NCBI GenBank assembly: GCA_944386285.1
Contig: CALXAM010000002.1
Coordinates: 1 to 64,000 of the forward strand
Direction: 5' to 3'
Length of the DNA stretch: 64,000 nucleotides
DNA from: an uncultured Clostridia bacterium
GTDB lineage: Bacteria; Bacillota; Clostridia; Oscillospirales; Ruminococcaceae
Position numbers and translations under genes: made by a program. Shown here piece after piece: positions 17,493 through 26,247 of the stretch; position 1 is the first letter of the stretch, and each line of letters begins with the position of its first letter. The notes beneath the pieces were generated by a model. That model was not told the DNA's origin and did not search any database. It saw nothing but the letters and a program-made list of their open reading frames with translations.

Positions 17493-18886
17493 TGAAAAAG
17501 AAACCGAATATCCTGTTCATTTTGGCAGACGATCAGCGATTTGATACGATTCATGCACTGGGAAACGAAGAAATTCACACCCCGTATCTTGACTGGCTTG
17601 CAGAAACCGGAACAGCATTTACACATGCACATATTCCGGGCGGTACGTCCGGTGCGGTCTGCATGCCGAGCCGTGCGATGCTCAATTCCGGAAAAACGTT
17701 GTTTCATTTGTACGGCGCGGGTGAGGAGATCCCCGCATGTGATCGTACCATGGGGGAGCAGTTTCAAAAAAACGGATACGAAACATTTGGAATTGGAAAA
17801 TGGCATAATGGAACGGCTTCCTATGCACGCAGTTTCTCCGGTGGAGATGAAATCTTTTTCGGCGGAATGTGGGATCATTGGAACGTTCCCGTGAACGCAT
17901 ACCATGAAGATGGAAAATATGATCATGTGGTGCGCACAACACCGAATTTCCTGCACTGTAATCATCCGATGGATACGATTGCAGAACGCATTACAGCCAG
18001 CAAACATTCAACGGAGCTGTTTACCGATGCAGCCATTCACTTTATTGAGCAGCCGCATGAAAAACCGTTTTTCATTTACACGGCGATGCTTGCGCCGCAT
18101 GATCCGCGGACGATGCCTGAGGAATTTAGAAAGATGTATGATCCGGAAAGTATCTCGCTGCCCGAGAACTTTATGGAAGCGCATCCGTTCGATTTTGGCA
18201 TTGATCCTGCAATCGGAGAAGATCGAGATGAAAACCTTGCTTCTTATCCACGCACAAAGCAGGAGGTGCGCCGTCATATCGCGGACTATTATGCAATGAT
18301 TTCCCATATTGATGCAAATGTCGGCAGAATGATTGATGCATTGCGGCGGACTGGTCAGCTCGAGAATACGATTATTGTGTATACGGGTGATAATGGCTTG
18401 GCAGTCGGTCGTCATGGGTTGATGGGAAAACAAAATCTGTACGATCACAGTATCCGTGTGCCGCTTTTGTTAAGCGGACCTGGCATTCCGGCTGGTGCAC
18501 GGCGGGATGCGTATGTCTATTTGATGGATGTATTTCCGACGCTTTGTGAGCTTTGTGGAATTGAAATTCCTGCATCAGTAGAAGGAAAAAGTTTTCTGTC
18601 CTCGATTGAACAGGGAGTATCTGCGCGCAAGACCCTTTATTTGGCATATACGCATTTGATCCGCGGAATAAAAGATCAGCGGTTTAAATTGCTGCGTTAT
18701 AAAAACAATCCGGATTGTACACAGCTGTTCGATCTGGAGAATGATCCGAATGAGATACACAATCTGTATCATGAGGAAGCGTATCGCACGGTACGGGATA
18801 CATTGGAAGCAGCGCTCGTAAATGAACGAGATATCTATGAGGACAATCCCGATCATCGATATACACGTGCATTTTGGACGGAATAA
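17492..18886 (+). CDS. Sulfatase (cysteine-type), cytoplasmic
   Basis: A 464-residue member of the alkaline-phosphatase-superfamily sulfatases. D13-D14 begin the calcium site, and C57-M-P-S-R61 is the sulfatase signature in which the cysteine is converted to formylglycine; an anaerobic maturase (anSME) would be needed and is not in the window. GDNGLAVGRHGLMGK and the LYDHSIRVPLLLSGPG region are typical of the family. No signal peptide is present, so it should act on imported sulfated sugars or metabolites. It overlaps the upstream AAC(3)-like gene by one base. Confidence 0.9.
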   Translation: MKKKPNILFILADDQRFDTIHALGNEEIHTPYLDWLAETGTAFTHAHIPGGTSGAVCMPSRAMLNSGKTLFHLYGAGEEIPACDRTMGEQFQKNGYETFGIGKWHNGTASYARSFSGGDEIFFGGMWDHWNVPVNAYHEDGKYDHVVRTTPNFLHCNHPMDTIAERITASKHSTELFTDAAIHFIEQPHEKPFFIYTAMLAPHDPRTMPEEFRKMYDPESISLPENFMEAHPFDFGIDPAIGEDRDENLASYPRTKQEVRRHIADYYAMISHIDANVGRMIDALRRTGQLENTIIVYTGDNGLAVGRHGLMGKQNLYDHSIRVPLLLSGPGIPAGARRDAYVYLMDVFPTLCELCGIEIPASVEGKSFLSSIEQGVSARKTLYLAYTHLIRGIKDQRFKLLRYKNNPDCTQLFDLENDPNEIHNLYHEEAYRTVRDTLEAALVNERDIYEDNPDHRYTRAFWTE

Positions 18887-18893
18887 GCGGTCG

Positions 18894-18919
18894 CCTTTTT
18901 GCATACGTATGCAAAAAGG
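18894..18919. repeat. 26-base perfect palindrome
   Basis: CCTTTTTGCATAC is immediately followed by its exact reverse complement. It lies between the sulfatase stop (18886) and the ribosome site of the PRC-barrel gene (start 18931), so it could be a transcript-end or processing hairpin or a DNA operator. Confidence 0.7.
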
Positions 18920-18930
18920 GGCGGATTGTA

Positions 18931-19224
18931 ATGACAGCAAATTTTACTTCGTTTAAACGAAAAGAGATTATCAATGTAGTAGACGGTATGAAAATCGGCT
19001 TTGTTGACGACATTTTGTTTGATGCCGAAAGTGCTCAGGTGCGCGCAGTTGTTGTGTTTGGAAAACTGCGTTTATTTGGGTTGCTTGGCCGGGGCGCCGA
19101 TTTGACGATTCCGTGGAACGAGATTGAGAAGATCGGAGAAGATACCATTTTAATCCGCAGTGATTCGCTTTGCACAACCGAAAAGAAAACGAAACCCAAT
19201 TTTTTTGAACAGTTGTTTTCCTGA
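18931..19224 (+). CDS. PRC-barrel protein, YlmC/YmxH family
   Basis: A 97-residue PRC-barrel protein of the small YlmC/YmxH type found in endospore-forming Firmicutes; its biochemical role is not established. The GRxLG-like turn appears as KLRLFGLLGRGADLTIPW, the usual core of the family. The start at 18931 follows AAAAAGGGG; an earlier in-frame ATG at 18874 lies in the sulfatase gene. The family is often found in sporulation-associated loci, but nothing else nearby is a sporulation gene. Confidence 0.8.
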   Translation: MTANFTSFKRKEIINVVDGMKIGFVDDILFDAESAQVRAVVVFGKLRLFGLLGRGADLTIPWNEIEKIGEDTILIRSDSLCTTEKKTKPNFFEQLFS

Positions 19225-19267
19225 TCGATTGCGGAGAAGGAAACGAAAAAACAGAAAGGAAAGGCAA

Positions 19268-20521
19268 ATGGCAAAGGAAAAAAAGAAACGTTCTGTGATT
19301 TTGAAGATCATTACGGTACTTTTGGCGTTGATCTTACTTTGTTGCGTCACATTTGTGATTTTAGTCAACTGGATGGATCTGCGCTCCAGGGAAGAGGGAA
19401 CAGCGCCCGGAATGTTTAAAACCGGGTTTATTCCGATTACAGCTGATGTAAACAATGAGCCCTTTTATCGCGGAGACTTACTTCTGATTTCACAAAACGG
19501 GCCCTATGAAACGGGAGATTGTGTTGTATTTGAAAACGTGATTGATGCATCGACAGAAGAACTGACCGATGGCCGTTTTTTAATTGGACGGATTTTATCG
19601 GTAGAGGGCGGCGACTTTCAGGTGGTTACACGCTCTGAATCTCCGCAGATGGTTACCGTGAATCCGGAGCAGGTATATGGTACAGTCACCTATGTGATGA
19701 AAGGTGTTGGACTTCTGTTTGATTTTGTACGAGTTCCGCTGGGATTTTTCATTGTCATCCTCACGCCGTTTCTTATTTTGATTCTTTGGATTTTTGTGCT
19801 TTCGTTTTTGGCACATCGGCGTCGTATCAAGGAAGCAGCACAGCTTATTGATGAGGAAGAACCTGTCCTGCCAACGGAAACAATCAACAGTAGTATTCCA
19901 ATGACAGAGGAATCGGTTGACTTGATTGGAAATGCGGATCGGGTCGATCCATTCAGAAAAGAACAGCAAGAAAAGCAAACGGAAGAAAAAACAGAAGAAA
20001 AGAAAAAAGCGTCTGTTTTTGCACCTTCACAACCGGACAAGAAACCGGAAAATAGAGAATCCAATCAACCTAAAGAAACAAAGCCAGAACAGCCGGAGAA
20101 GCTTCCGCAACAAAAAGAAACTGTGCAGCCAAATGAAACACAACGAACCGCAGGGCAGGTTGTCTCTGCTGTGCAGCCGGCATCTTCTCAAACAGTAAAA
20201 ACAAAAACAGAAACAGCGACAGAAACGGGTTTGCCGAAACGCGCGTCACAGCTTTATTATGAAAAAGAAGTAGATGCGATTTTAAATGAACTGATGGCTG
20301 AAATGAAACAAACGGAAGAAAAGACAGAACAAATATATGCGCAACCGGCACCTCAGCCCAAAACAGTGCAAGAAGAAGGAAAGCGGCCGCTTTCTTCTCC
20401 CAAAACAGAGCGGCCATCGTTTTTGAATATGACGACGGATGAGATCATTGAACAGTTTACAATGGAATTGGAAGAAGCACGGTTGCGTCCGTTGGATGAA
20501 GATCAAAATCAGAGCAAGTAA
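19268..20521 (+). CDS. Signal-peptidase-I-like membrane protein without catalytic residues
   Basis: A 417-residue protein with TM1 at about 10-34, an extracytoplasmic S26-like beta domain at about 40-150, TM2 at about 155-180, and a 235-residue cytoplasmic tail rich in Glu, Lys, Gln and Pro. The fold pattern YRGDLLLIS ... YETGDCVVF ... RFLIGRILSVEGGDFQVVT ... VYGTVTYVMKGVG parallels SipW/S26B signal peptidases. However, the SGSMxP catalytic-serine segment is replaced by TADVNNEP, and the THR motif carrying the second catalytic residue reads IGR. I infer a pseudopeptidase used as a scaffold or binding protein. It lies 34 bases before a GHL10 lipoprotein and is probably co-transcribed with it. 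The S26 assignment rests on pattern only. Confidence 0.6.
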   Translation: MAKEKKKRSVILKIITVLLALILLCCVTFVILVNWMDLRSREEGTAPGMFKTGFIPITADVNNEPFYRGDLLLISQNGPYETGDCVVFENVIDASTEELTDGRFLIGRILSVEGGDFQVVTRSESPQMVTVNPEQVYGTVTYVMKGVGLLFDFVRVPLGFFIVILTPFLILILWIFVLSFLAHRRRIKEAAQLIDEEEPVLPTETINSSIPMTEESVDLIGNADRVDPFRKEQQEKQTEEKTEEKKKASVFAPSQPDKKPENRESNQPKETKPEQPEKLPQQKETVQPNETQRTAGQVVSAVQPASSQTVKTKTETATETGLPKRASQLYYEKEVDAILNELMAEMKQTEEKTEQIYAQPAPQPKTVQEEGKRPLSSPKTERPSFLNMTTDEIIEQFTMELEEARLRPLDEDQNQSK

Positions 20522-20555
20522 TGATCTGTGTAGAAAATAAGGATAGGAGTGTAAT

Positions 20556-21938
20556 ATGAAAAAAAGAGTGCTTTTGACCGCTGTGCTGGCGGTCACTGTG
20601 CTGTTTGGCGCATGTAAGCCTTATGTGCCGAATGAACTTTCCTGGTTAACGGAATCAGAAGAGATTATGGAGTCGCTTGAGGAACAAAGTGAAGAATCAC
20701 AGATGCCGATGGACGAGTTAATGGACCAGATTGAATCGGCAAATGATGCCGCGTCGAATCAAGAAAATGGTACCTCAGAGGACGCGCAGTCTGGTGCGGA
20801 ATCTTCAAAGAATGGTAGTACGGCGGGTTCGTCATCTTCACAAAATTCGTCCTCGTCAGGTTCATCCAGTACAGGGGGCTCATCCTCGTCAAGCGGTGGA
20901 TCGTCAAGTGGGGGAAATTCGTCTTCGTCAGGCGGCGGATCGTCAAGTACGGGGGGCGGTTCATCCTCACAGACAGCAACCATGCGCGGTGTATGGATCT
21001 CTTATCTTGAGCTCGCTGAATTTGCAGGTTCGTCACAATCTGCATTTACAACAAAGATTGCTTCCATGATGAAAAAATGCAAGCAGGAGCAGCTGAATAC
21101 TGTTTTTGTACAGGTACGTCCGTTCGGCGATGCGATTTATCCGTCTAAACTGTTCCCATGGTCAAGAACCGTGAGCGGTCAAACAGGAAAAGCGCTGTCG
21201 TATGATCCGCTTCAGATCATTGTAACCCAGGCAAAAGCACAGGGTCTTTCTGTTCACGCATGGATCAACCCCTATCGTCTGATGGATGATACCAATATGA
21301 AAAAAGTAGATGATTCTTATGCGATTGGTAAATGGTATCAATCATCCAACCGCAGTAATTATATGGTGAATGTGAACGGAACATGGTGGCTAAAACCAGG
21401 AAACACAGAAGCGCGTAATTTGATTGTAAATGGCGCGAAAGAACTGCTTTCTAATTATGCGATTGACGGGATACATATTGACGACTATTTTTATGCAGCA
21501 TCTCCGTCAGTATATGGCGACACAACTTCACAGGCGAAAAGCTATAATACAGCGCTTGTAAAGGCGTTGTATCAGGCCGTAAAATCGGTGCGCAGTTCTG
21601 CACAGTTTGGTGTAAGTCCTGCCGGCGGATTCCTTAAAAATAACAGTGTGCCATCTTCTGATATTAACTATCTTTCTACAGATCTGGCGCTTTGGTGTCG
21701 CTCATCCGGCTATATTGATTATGTCATGCCGCAAATTTATTGGGACTATTCACACGCAACCCAACCGTTTACAATGACAATTGAAAAATGGAAAGCATTC
21801 GTTACTTCTTCAAGTGTGAAATTGTATATCGGGCTTGCGTCATACAAATATGGTGATGATATTATTGACAGGCAAAAAGCAGATTCCGTTTCAGGCAAGG
21901 CCTCGGGATGGTGTCTTTATCGCTATGCGTATATGTAA
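20556..21938 (+). CDS. GHL10 (DUF187) glycoside-hydrolase-like lipoprotein
   Basis: A 460-residue lipoprotein. The signal peptide ends in LFGAC with Cys20 as the lipidation site, followed by an acidic stretch (25-75), a Ser/Gly-rich linker (about 80-138) and a GHL10/DUF187 TIM-barrel domain (141-455) starting RGVWISYLEL, with QVRPFGDAIYPS, VHAWINPYR and IDGIHIDDYFY motifs. GHL10 proteins are presumed glycan hydrolases, related to family 13/14 barrels, but activity is proven for few. It would work at the outer face of the membrane. The next gene encodes a second GHL10-like domain fused to an amidase, so cell-wall glycan is the likely target (inference). Confidence 0.85.
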   Translation: MKKRVLLTAVLAVTVLFGACKPYVPNELSWLTESEEIMESLEEQSEESQMPMDELMDQIESANDAASNQENGTSEDAQSGAESSKNGSTAGSSSSQNSSSSGSSSTGGSSSSSGGSSSGGNSSSSGGGSSSTGGGSSSQTATMRGVWISYLELAEFAGSSQSAFTTKIASMMKKCKQEQLNTVFVQVRPFGDAIYPSKLFPWSRTVSGQTGKALSYDPLQIIVTQAKAQGLSVHAWINPYRLMDDTNMKKVDDSYAIGKWYQSSNRSNYMVNVNGTWWLKPGNTEARNLIVNGAKELLSNYAIDGIHIDDYFYAASPSVYGDTTSQAKSYNTALVKALYQAVKSVRSSAQFGVSPAGGFLKNNSVPSSDINYLSTDLALWCRSSGYIDYVMPQIYWDYSHATQPFTMTIEKWKAFVTSSSVKLYIGLASYKYGDDIIDRQKADSVSGKASGWCLYRYAYM

Positions 21939-21968
21939 TATGCAGCGGGCGATTCAGGAAAAGAAAGG

Positions 21969-24911
21969 ATGAAGGAAAGGATGAAAAAAGTAGCAGCGAA
22001 GCGTGCAGTGGTAATCGCTTCGGTGATATTCGGTGTGCTGATTTTAGCAGCGCTGATGGCATTTGGCTATTGGCTCATGTCTAAAAATCAGCATCTGGCA
22101 AGTGTGATGGCGGAAGGCGTGTCCGTACAGACACAGCAGGAAGAAACCGAAGAGGAGTCGTATGAGAAAGCAATTCCCGATCAAATTCGTGCTGTGTGGG
22201 TCCATCCAGGAACGGATAGCTTTCTGACGATGGAGGAAGATGCTGTCACAGCAGAAGCGGAGACGCTTGTGTCCAATATGGAAACATACGGGATGAACAG
22301 CCTGTTTGTTGATGTATTATCAAAGGGGACAGCGCTTTATACATCCGATGTGCTCAGTTCCGGTGATTTTGATTTTCTTTCAATTGTGTGCCAAAAGGCA
22401 TCGGAAAAAGGAATTCGTGTGTATGCTGCATTTCCCGCTTCCGAGTTAGTGGATGCACAGGGTGAAACGTACACGGTTCCACTGCTTGAGGCGCCGGAAT
22501 TACTTGAAGATGCGGTTTCTGAATTGGTGCGCGGCTATGAATTGAGTGGTATTCTGATTACAGAAAACGAAATTACAACGAGCGGAACGCTTTACAGTGC
22601 ATATGTAAATGCCGGTTCGGCATTATCGTTTGAAGATTGGGCGCGCTCTGTTTCGGCAGGAACGGCGGAGCGAATTGCACAGGCGGCAAACAGTGCAAAC
22701 CCCTCGCTTCCTGTAGGACTTTCCGTTTCCGCGGTATATCAAAACGGAAATGGCTTGAATGCGGCTGCAACATCATTTGATACTGAACTGTTTGATAGTT
22801 TAAAGGCGGCACAGAGCGGTGTTTATGACTTTTTAAATGTGTTAATCCCCTATGCACACGATGATGCAAATGTACCGTTTGCCACTGCCGTTTCCTGGTG
22901 GGGAAACGTATGCAAGGAAGCAAACCTGCCGATGATTGTTACCCATGCGGGTGAAAAAGCAGGTGCACAAAATGGATTTGACGGTACAGATGAGTTGGCG
23001 CGTCAGGTTTCTACTGCGCTCAAATCCGGTAATTATTACGGAAGTGTGTTTACCGGCTTTTCTCATTTATTAACAGATCCGAACGGTGCGCTGACGTTAC
23101 TGATGAAGTATTATGAAAACGAGTATGCTGAGGATGAGCTGTTTAAAGACTTGACGATTACGATTCCTGCGCAAAAAAATACAGTGACGTATGAGGAATC
23201 GATTCAATTCCGTGGAAGTTTTGACTCCACACAGGAAGTCAAGCTCAACGGTGAGGTTATTGAACCATCGGAAAAGGGCGGATTCAGTGAATGGGTAAAT
23301 TTAAAAATCGGGAAGAATGAAATAACTCTGGAGCATAAAGGAAAAAGTGTCGTTTATACAGTTGAACGCCGCGTAAAAATTATTGACAGTGTAACTCCCG
23401 CACAAAGCATGACCGTTGTCGGCGGAACAACACTTGAGCTTGGCGTGATGGCTTATCAAGATGCAACCGTTACTGCGACGCTAAATGGAAAGACGATTCG
23501 TTTAACCAGAACGGACAGCGGCATGACAGATTCGGCAGATTCGTTGTATGTATATTATAGTGGAAGTTATACCTGTCCAAAAGCAACATCTTCCAATCAA
23601 AAACTCGGCAGCGTTTCTTTCTATGCAACATATTCGGGAATGAGTGAGTCGAAACGCGGCGGCTCGATTACAGTTGCGAAAAAAGAGGAATCATCTTCCG
23701 GAGGGGATTCTTCAAGCGGCGGTGACGAGAGCGGCAGCGGTGGACAAGGCGGCGGTGCAGTTTTGCAGCATGCAGTTGTGACATCCACCTATGCCGAAAA
23801 GTATCCGTATTTATCCACTCCAACGTATGCAGAAGGTGTTTTGTTCCCACTTCCGAAAAATACCTGTGACGTAGTGGAGAGCAAAAATGGCAGTTATTTA
23901 AATCTGCGTTCCGGCGCGACCATCAAATCTTCTGACGTTACGCTTAAAAATATGGCGTTTGGCGGGAATAATACGATCAATAGCATTAAGACCGGTGTGG
24001 AAGGAACGGATACCGTGTTCCGCATTGGACTTGATTGGAACGCGCCATTTTCGATTACACTTTCTCCGGGACCGACAACAGATGAAGATGAAATCGGTTC
24101 AAACTATCAGTTTGCGGCTAATAAAGTGACGATTACGCTGGATTACGCTTCTGAATTGCAAGCAAATAATGTAGCGATCAGTCTTTCTTCCAGTCCGATC
24201 TTCTCTTCCGCAAAAACACAGCGAATCTATGATTCTGAGTTTAAAATGTATCGCTATCAGATCATTTTGACAATGCGCAAAACGGGCAAATACTATGGCT
24301 GTTATGCGGAGTATTCGGGAAATACATTGATTTTGCGTTTTAATCACGGTGCAACCTCAAATCTGTCCGGTGTAAAAATTTGTGTAGATCCGGGCCATGG
24401 CGGATCAGATCCGGGAACAACAGCCGGAAAGGATGTCTATGAAAAAACGGTGGCACTGCTTCAGGCACAAGCCATCGCGGACGAGCTGCGTTCGATGGGC
24501 GCAACAGTTGTTATGACACGTACAACAGATACGTATTTGTCGCTTGAACAGCGTGTGCAGATTGCTAATGCAAATTCCTGCGATCTATTTATTTCTGTGC
24601 ACTACAACTCGCTGGGAAAGGATTCCGGGCCATACGGCGTACAAACATATTACAATACGCCGTTCTCACAGCCGCTTGCGAAAGCCGTACAGGCAAAGCT
24701 TGAAGGCGTGGCACCGAGTAGCAAATGGAATAAATACGCACATTACAATTACTATGTGACACGAAGCAAACAGCGTCCGGGTATTTTGATCGAGTGCGGA
24801 TTTTTATCGAATCCATCGGATGAGGCACTGGCACAAAGTGCTTCGTATCGTCAGAAATTTGCAAAAGCGGTTGCACAAGGCGTTGCAAATTATTATAGTG
24901 CATATCGTTAA
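21969..24911 (+). CDS. GHL10-like domain fused to N-acetylmuramoyl-L-alanine amidase
   Basis: A 980-residue membrane-anchored wall enzyme. TM anchor at about 10-37; GHL10-like barrel at about 70-390 (IRAVWVHPGT ... MNSLFVDVLSKG); two beta-sandwich, Ig-like segments (about 395-570); a Ser/Gly linker (about 572-600); an SH3/AMIN-like region (about 605-795); and an Amidase_3 domain at 801-980. Zinc ligands H810, E825 and H878 and catalytic E942 (IECGFLSN) are all present, so the amidase should cleave the MurNAc-L-Ala bond. AGGAA at 21956-21960 supports the ATG at 21969; a second in-frame ATG at 21981 is possible. It follows the GHL10 lipoprotein by 30 bases. Confidence 0.88.
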   Translation: MKERMKKVAAKRAVVIASVIFGVLILAALMAFGYWLMSKNQHLASVMAEGVSVQTQQEETEEESYEKAIPDQIRAVWVHPGTDSFLTMEEDAVTAEAETLVSNMETYGMNSLFVDVLSKGTALYTSDVLSSGDFDFLSIVCQKASEKGIRVYAAFPASELVDAQGETYTVPLLEAPELLEDAVSELVRGYELSGILITENEITTSGTLYSAYVNAGSALSFEDWARSVSAGTAERIAQAANSANPSLPVGLSVSAVYQNGNGLNAAATSFDTELFDSLKAAQSGVYDFLNVLIPYAHDDANVPFATAVSWWGNVCKEANLPMIVTHAGEKAGAQNGFDGTDELARQVSTALKSGNYYGSVFTGFSHLLTDPNGALTLLMKYYENEYAEDELFKDLTITIPAQKNTVTYEESIQFRGSFDSTQEVKLNGEVIEPSEKGGFSEWVNLKIGKNEITLEHKGKSVVYTVERRVKIIDSVTPAQSMTVVGGTTLELGVMAYQDATVTATLNGKTIRLTRTDSGMTDSADSLYVYYSGSYTCPKATSSNQKLGSVSFYATYSGMSESKRGGSITVAKKEESSSGGDSSSGGDESGSGGQGGGAVLQHAVVTSTYAEKYPYLSTPTYAEGVLFPLPKNTCDVVESKNGSYLNLRSGATIKSSDVTLKNMAFGGNNTINSIKTGVEGTDTVFRIGLDWNAPFSITLSPGPTTDEDEIGSNYQFAANKVTITLDYASELQANNVAISLSSSPIFSSAKTQRIYDSEFKMYRYQIILTMRKTGKYYGCYAEYSGNTLILRFNHGATSNLSGVKICVDPGHGGSDPGTTAGKDVYEKTVALLQAQAIADELRSMGATVVMTRTTDTYLSLEQRVQIANANSCDLFISVHYNSLGKDSGPYGVQTYYNTPFSQPLAKAVQAKLEGVAPSSKWNKYAHYNYYVTRSKQRPGILIECGFLSNPSDEALAQSASYRQKFAKAVAQGVANYYSAYR

Positions 24912-24924
24912 GGAGGGGATAGTC

Positions 24925-25716
24925 ATGCAGATTATTGATGCACATGCACATATTTTTCCGTCGAAGATCGCATCACGTGCAGTGGACTCTATCGGTGCGT
25001 TTTATGACCTTCAAATGCACGCGGGCGGTACGGCAGAAGCTTTACTCAAAAGTGGTGCAGAGATTGGTGTTTCTCGTTATCTTGTTTGTTCGGTAGCGAC
25101 ACGTGCGGATCAGGTTGAGGCGATCAATCGTTTCTTGATGGAGGAGATGCGTTTACACCCGGAATTTGTCCCGTTTGCTGCAGTACACCCTGCGATGGAA
25201 CGAGTTGAGGAAACGATTGAGGAGGCGGTACAAGCCGGATTTTATGGATTAAAGCTTCATCCTGATTTTCAGGAATTTGCGATTGACGATCCATGTGCAG
25301 ATGCGATTTACCGTGCTGCCGAAGGAAAGCTTCCGATTTTATTCCATACCGGTGATCGTCGCTATTCGTATTCTGATCCCAAGCGGTTGGTGCGTGTGAT
25401 GGAAAAATATCCGGATCTCGTTTGCATTGGTGCACATTTTGGCGGTTGGTCTTGTTGGGATGAAGTAGAGCAGGTGTATCGCGGCTGTAAAAATATATAT
25501 TTTGATACGTCGAGCTCACTACCATTTATAAAACCTGAGCAGGCAGCGGAAATGATCGATTGGATGGGAAGTGATCGGTTCTTCTTTGGAACGGATTTCC
25601 CGATGTGGACACATGCCGCAGAATTGAATCGCTTTATGAAAATCGGACTTTCAGAGCCGGTGAAAGAGCAAATCTTGTTTCGGAATTTCTCCCGTGTGGT
25701 TTTGCATGAAACATAA
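24925..25716 (+). CDS. Amidohydrolase-family metal-dependent hydrolase
   Basis: A 263-residue TIM-barrel hydrolase of the Amidohydro_2 type. The metal-binding HAH motif opens the protein (DAHAHIFP), and GLKLHPDFQ, LFHTGDRR, GAHFGG and FFGTDFPMW mark the later barrel strands. Such enzymes range from decarboxylases to lactonases; the substrate here is unknown. AGGAGGGG lies just before the ATG, 13 bases after the amidase stop, so it belongs to the same operon, although a link with wall hydrolysis is not obvious. Confidence 0.85.
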   Translation: MQIIDAHAHIFPSKIASRAVDSIGAFYDLQMHAGGTAEALLKSGAEIGVSRYLVCSVATRADQVEAINRFLMEEMRLHPEFVPFAAVHPAMERVEETIEEAVQAGFYGLKLHPDFQEFAIDDPCADAIYRAAEGKLPILFHTGDRRYSYSDPKRLVRVMEKYPDLVCIGAHFGGWSCWDEVEQVYRGCKNIYFDTSSSLPFIKPEQAAEMIDWMGSDRFFFGTDFPMWTHAAELNRFMKIGLSEPVKEQILFRNFSRVVLHET

Positions 25717-25739
25717 AATGAATTCAGCACAAAATAGAA

Positions 25740-25768
25740 TTGAAAAACGAAAAAAGATGCGTTATAAT
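25740..25768 (+). promoter_or_regulatory. oadGB promoter
   Basis: TTGAAA and a perfect TATAAT are separated by 17 bases. A small CTGCC/GGCAG hairpin follows at 25785-25798. Confidence 0.75.
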
Positions 25769-25826
25769 AACTTTTAGATTCGTCTGCCGATTGGCAGCAT
25801 TATGAAAGATAGAAGGAGATACGAGT

Positions 25827-26222
25827 ATGGATTTTAGTTACTTGGCTAACATTGACTGGACCCAAACCGGTTCGGTTGTCTTGGTCGGACTTGTTGTCGT
25901 GTTTGCAGCACTGATTATTCTGGTTTTGATCTGTATGCTGCTCGGTAAGATTTTCAGTTCGATCAGCAAAAGCGGGGGAAATGCATCCAAAAAAGAGGAA
26001 AAAGCGCCCGCTAAAACACAAACACCTCCTGCTGTGAAACAAGCGGTAGCACCGAAAGCGGAGAATGGTGTGAGTGAAGAGGTCGTTGCAGCGATTACTG
26101 CGGCAATCGCGGCAATGATGGGACCGGACAAGCCGTTTGTACTTCGCAGTGTGAAACGTGCAAAGACAGGCAGAAGTGCTTGGAACGCAGCCGGAATTGC
26201 GGAAAATACACGGCCGTTTTGA
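25827..26222 (+). CDS. oadG: Sodium-pump decarboxylase gamma-type subunit
   Basis: A 131-residue OadG-family protein with one transmembrane helix (about 15-40), an Ala/Pro/Lys linker and the conserved C-terminal segment GRSAWNAAGIAENTRPF. In oxaloacetate and methylmalonyl-CoA decarboxylases this subunit ties the soluble carboxyltransferase to the membrane pump. It is followed by the beta subunit after 25 bases. AGAAGGAG lies before the ATG. Confidence 0.88.
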   Translation: MDFSYLANIDWTQTGSVVLVGLVVVFAALIILVLICMLLGKIFSSISKSGGNASKKEEKAPAKTQTPPAVKQAVAPKAENGVSEEVVAAITAAIAAMMGPDKPFVLRSVKRAKTGRSAWNAAGIAENTRPF

Positions 26223-26247
26223 CTGAGAAGGAGGAGAATCTGACAGT

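Noticed and set aside
20780..20970. Phase-variable repeat in the Ser/Gly linker
   Set aside because: The DNA repeats are imperfect and codon-varied; this is a flexible linker rather than a slippage tract.
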